From Acidobacteriaceae bacterium (lineage in GTDB: Bacteria > Acidobacteriota > Terriglobia > Terriglobales > Acidobacteriaceae): DNA of 64,000 nt. Where the stretch lies: assembly GCA_003131585.1 (NCBI GenBank), contig PKVW01000036.1:1728-65727 (forward strand). Reading direction: 5' to 3'. The number at the start of each line of letters is the position of its first letter. Position 1 is the stretch's first letter. Below are positions 61,275-64,000 of this stretch, in pieces. The position numbers were made by a program, and so were the translations under genes. The notes under the pieces are model-generated. The model saw only the letters and a list, made by a program, of their open reading frames with translations. It searched no databases and had not been told where the DNA came from.

Positions 61275-63170
61275 CTAGTTGTTTTCGTTGCTGGCGCGCT
61301 TCCATGAGATCAGTTCGCCGATGGTCGAACTGGTGCTGGAGACAGGTTGCTTGTAAGCCTCGACCTCGGTGCGGGAAGCCTCTTCGCCAACGGCGCGGAT
61401 GCTGAGTCCTACCTTCTTTTCTTCCGCACTCATCTTGATGATCTTGAAGTCGTGCTCCACGCCGGGTTCAAGATGCTGCGGCTGTCCGTTTCCGTCCATC
61501 GCTTCCGACTTGTGGCACAGACCCTCCACGCCTTCGGCGATCTCGACGAACGCGCCAAACGCGGCCACGCGCAGCACTTTGCCGTGCATCACGTCGCCGA
61601 CATGATGCGTCTCGAAGAAAGTTTCCCAAACATCGGGCTGAAGCTGCTTTACCCCAAGCGACAGCCGACGTTTGTCGGGTTCAATGGCCAGCACCACGGC
61701 TTTCACGCGATCACCCTTCTTCAGCACCTCGGAGGGGTGCTTCACGCGTTTGGTCCAGCTCAGATTGCTGACGTGCACCAGGCCGTCGATGCCATCCTCG
61801 ATTTCGATAAACGCGCCGAAATCGGTCAGGTTGCGCACCCGGCCCTCCACGGTCATGCCCACGGGGTATTTATCGTGCAGCGCATCCCAGGGATTCGCCG
61901 CCAGTTGCCGCATACCAAGAGAGATGCGCCGCTCCGTGGGATTCACATTGAGCACCACGCAGTCCACCTCATCGCCCACGTTGACCAGCTTGGAAGGATG
62001 CTTCATGCGCTTCGACCACGTCATTTCGCTGACGTGCACCAGGCCTTCGATCCCTTGCTCCAGTTCGACGAAAGCTCCGTAGTCGGTCACGCTGATCACC
62101 CGCCCGGAGACGTGCGCGCTTACCGGATAGCGGTGCTCGGCATCAAGCCAGGGATCGGGCGTCAACTGCTTGAAGCCCAGGGAAACGCGCTGTTTGTCTT
62201 TGTCGTACTTCAGCACCTTCACCTGAATCTGGTCGCCGACATTGACTAAATCGCGCGGGTGCGTGAGCCGGCCCCAGGACATATCGGTGATGTGCAGCAA
62301 ACCGTCCAGCCCCCCGAGATCCACGAAAGCGCCGTACTCGGTCAGGTTCTTCACCACTCCCGTTAGGACGGACCCTTCTTCCAGATGTTCGAGGGTCTTG
62401 CTGCGTTTCTCGTTCTGCTCGCCTTCGAGCAATTCCTTGCGCGAGACCACGATGTTGCCGCGCTTCTTGTTGACCTTAATGACCGTAACTTCGAGGGTCT
62501 GGCCCTTCATGCCGTCCAGATTCCGGATGGGCCGCAGATCCACTTGCGAGCCGGGCAGGAAAGCCCGCGCGCCCAGGATATCGACCGTCAGGCCGCCCTT
62601 GGTGCGCTCAATTACTACCGCCTTAATCGGCCTTTTCTCGTGATGCGCTTTTTCCACCTCGTCCCACGCGTGAAGGCGGGCCGCCTTCTGGTGCGAGAGG
62701 TTGACGTAGCCTTCCTCGGTTTGCCCCTTCTCCCGCATCACCTCGATTTCATCGCCGGGCTTCACTTTCGGATTGCCCTCGTGATCGAGCACCTCCGAGA
62801 GCGGTAACATGCCTTCCGACTTGGTGCCGATGTCGACCACCACATGCGTCGCAGTAAGCTTCAGCACCGTGCCTTTGATGACCCGGTCTTCTCCCACGGC
62901 CTCTTCGGTTTCGGTGGTGAAGGTCTCAAGCGCTGAAGCGAAGTCTTCGCCGCCGTGTTTGTCGTCCTCCGCGGGCGCCGGATGCGGCGCTTCCTCCGTG
63001 GAAGCGGCGGCCGAAGCGGCAATGGAAGCGGCGGTTGCGACCGAAGCGTGATTTTGCTCAGTCAAGCTCTGCTCGGTCAAGGTGGGTTCGGTTGCCGTCG
63101 GTTCTGCTTCGGTTACGACGGCGGTGGCGGATTCGGAGTTGTGGGTTGTGGTTTCGTCGAACAAAGTCAT
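61275..63170 (-). CDS. rpsA: 30S ribosomal protein S1
   Basis: RNA-binding ribosomal protein that helps translation initiation. 631 residues, larger than E. coli S1 (557). Six S1 repeats are visible, near 97-165, 182-250, 266-336, 353-421, 438-508 and 525-598, with repeated ...GAFVDLGGLDGLLHIT..., ...GAFVELEQGIEGLVHVSEMTW... patterns. An extra acidic Ala/Thr/Glu-rich N-terminus (about 90 residues) precedes them. A promoter lies upstream at 63334-63363. Cytoplasmic. Confidence 0.93.
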   Translation of the reverse strand: MTLFDETTTHNSESATAVVTEAEPTATEPTLTEQSLTEQNHASVATAASIAASAAASTEEAPHPAPAEDDKHGGEDFASALETFTTETEEAVGEDRVIKGTVLKLTATHVVVDIGTKSEGMLPLSEVLDHEGNPKVKPGDEIEVMREKGQTEEGYVNLSHQKAARLHAWDEVEKAHHEKRPIKAVVIERTKGGLTVDILGARAFLPGSQVDLRPIRNLDGMKGQTLEVTVIKVNKKRGNIVVSRKELLEGEQNEKRSKTLEHLEEGSVLTGVVKNLTEYGAFVDLGGLDGLLHITDMSWGRLTHPRDLVNVGDQIQVKVLKYDKDKQRVSLGFKQLTPDPWLDAEHRYPVSAHVSGRVISVTDYGAFVELEQGIEGLVHVSEMTWSKRMKHPSKLVNVGDEVDCVVLNVNPTERRISLGMRQLAANPWDALHDKYPVGMTVEGRVRNLTDFGAFIEIEDGIDGLVHVSNLSWTKRVKHPSEVLKKGDRVKAVVLAIEPDKRRLSLGVKQLQPDVWETFFETHHVGDVMHGKVLRVAAFGAFVEIAEGVEGLCHKSEAMDGNGQPQHLEPGVEHDFKIIKMSAEEKKVGLSIRAVGEEASRTEVEAYKQPVSSTSSTIGELISWKRASNENN

Positions 63171-63333
63171 GCCTCTCTGCTGAACCTCGCACTCGGTGCG
63201 GGGGGATGCGGGGCTGCGTGGCGGACTGCTGGAGTGAGTCGTTTGGTTGTGGTGGGCTCACCCTGGCGAGTGAGCTTGGACAATCCCAGCTGCCGGACGT
63301 TTTACAGAAACCCGCGTCCAGTGGAACACTTCG

Positions 63334-63363
63334 ACTATAGCAACGCCTCACAAACAGTGTCAA
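63334..63363 (-). promoter_or_regulatory. Probable rpsA promoter
   Basis: On the minus strand a perfect -35 TTGACA (63358-63363), 18-bp spacer and -10 TATAGT (63334-63339). About 160 bp from the rpsA start, leaving a long leader. Confidence 0.7.
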
Positions 63364-63420
63364 ACCCAAATCTCGCGCAGGTTACGGGAGTGTCTCAATC
63401 TGCCGGCGACGGGTGAAAGA

Positions 63421-63438
63421 GCGGCGCTTCAGCGCCGC
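63421..63438. repeat. 18-bp REP-like palindrome
   Basis: GCGGCGCTTCAGCGCCGC, a dyad identical to the reverse complement of the element at 51-68. Located upstream of the HIT gene. Confidence 0.7.
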
Positions 63439-63565
63439 CTAAGGCTCCAGAATCCATCTTGGCTTCAGCTCCCTGGATGATCCGCCACTTTGCCGTCGCG
63501 CCGCATTCTCGAAATGGCTTTCCAGTTTTGCCATGCGCCGCCCATCTGCTACGCTGCCCTTTGCT

Positions 63566-64000
63566 ATGGATTACCTCTGGACCCCGTGGCGTTACGCCTA
63601 CGTCTCAAGCGTGGAAAAGCGGCCCACCTGCGTATTCTGCGACGCCGTGAAGGCGGGAGACGACGCTAAAGCCCGCATCGTGCATCGCGGCGAGCATTGC
63701 TTCGTCATCTTGAATACTTATCCGTACACGCCCGGACACGTGATGATCGTTCCCTACGCGCACCTGGACGAACTGCAAAAGCTCCCGTCAGAAGCCGCCA
63801 GCGAAATGATGCGGCTTTCGCAGCGCATGGAGTCCGTCCTGCGCGAACTTTACCACCCCGACGGCATCAACCTGGGCATGAACATCGGCAAAGCCGCCGG
63901 CGCCGGCATCGCCGGACACATCCACATGCACGTCCTGCCCCGCTGGGTCGCCGATGCGAACTTCGTGTCAGTGGTCTGCGAGACGCGGGTTCTGCCGGAG
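63566..64000 (+). CDS. HIT-family protein (partial, runs off the edge)
   Basis: Nucleotide hydrolase/transferase of the histidine-triad family. 145 codons visible, no stop. Motifs: CVFCDAV (zinc or structural Cys pair), HRGEHCFVILNTYPYTPGHVMIVP and the HIT triad GHIHMHVLPRW (about 117-127). Resembles Ap4A-phosphorylase/FHIT-like proteins. ATG 63566 is preceded by an A/T-poor sequence without a clear ribosome site. C-terminus lies beyond the window. Confidence 0.88.
   Translation, partial: MDYLWTPWRYAYVSSVEKRPTCVFCDAVKAGDDAKARIVHRGEHCFVILNTYPYTPGHVMIVPYAHLDELQKLPSEAASEMMRLSQRMESVLRELYHPDGINLGMNIGKAAGAGIAGHIHMHVLPRWVADANFVSVVCETRVLPE

Larger units (their letters stand above)
63171..63565. other. 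Spacer between rpsA and the HIT gene
   Basis: 395 bp without a supported gene. Holds the rpsA promoter (63334-63363) and the REP-like palindrome (63421-63438). Nothing else recognised. Confidence 0.5.

Overview
The window is high-GC bacterial chromosome carrying two blocks of housekeeping genes around a phage-like gene cluster of about 29 kb. Gene content and the abundant palindromic and tandem spacer repeats suggest an acidobacterium (Terriglobia/Koribacter-like). That is an inference from style, since no rRNA or tRNA was seen.

Left host block (1-23900). It starts with a manganese module (mntH, mntR), then purD-purE, galU, mfd with a dimethylargininase-like gene, a DUF427 gene, an OprB-family porin, hemL, a polysaccharide deacetylase and a deoxynucleoside kinase. 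Two adjacent toxin-antitoxin modules follow (AbrB-type/Doc and VapBC). Next come panB and panC, with a superinfection-immunity-like membrane protein and a lipoprotein between them, then an EF-hand alpha/beta hydrolase, a 3-methyladenine DNA glycosylase, a Bcp peroxiredoxin and a long exported Pro/Ala-rich protein. mntH, mntR and the porin share the same dyad operator over the promoter -35 region, which suggests one MntR regulon that includes the porin.

Phage-like block (23986-53136). A LexA/CI-type S24 repressor with repeated operators diverges from a rightward set of genes: small early genes, a zinc ribbon, an HTH (sigma region 4-like) protein, a possible small terminase and a dual-specificity phosphatase. 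Two very large exported fibre/beta-helix proteins follow (1798 and 1334 aa), then a lipoprotein, a GT-A-like glycosyltransferase and the large terminase. A HipA-like kinase/DUF3037 cassette with its own terminator comes next, then portal, protease, coiled-coil protein, capsid, connector, neck and tail genes. I see no integrase, replication gene, tape-measure protein or endolysin. Host-type dispersed repeats lie between its genes. It may therefore be an old, degraded or domesticated element rather than a fresh prophage.

Right host block (53140-64000). On the minus strand lie rpsA, lpdA, lipB, E1 alpha, an exported protein, E1 beta, a cytochrome c and E2. This amounts to a 2-oxoacid dehydrogenase complex together with its lipoylation enzyme. 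An orphan Phd-type antitoxin sits inside, and a HIT-family gene runs off the right edge. lipB carries an in-frame dispersed-repeat insertion.

Across the window, many spacers hold hairpins whose arms are runs of 7- to 8-bp repeat units with a different unit sequence at each locus. This is the most unusual non-coding signal here.
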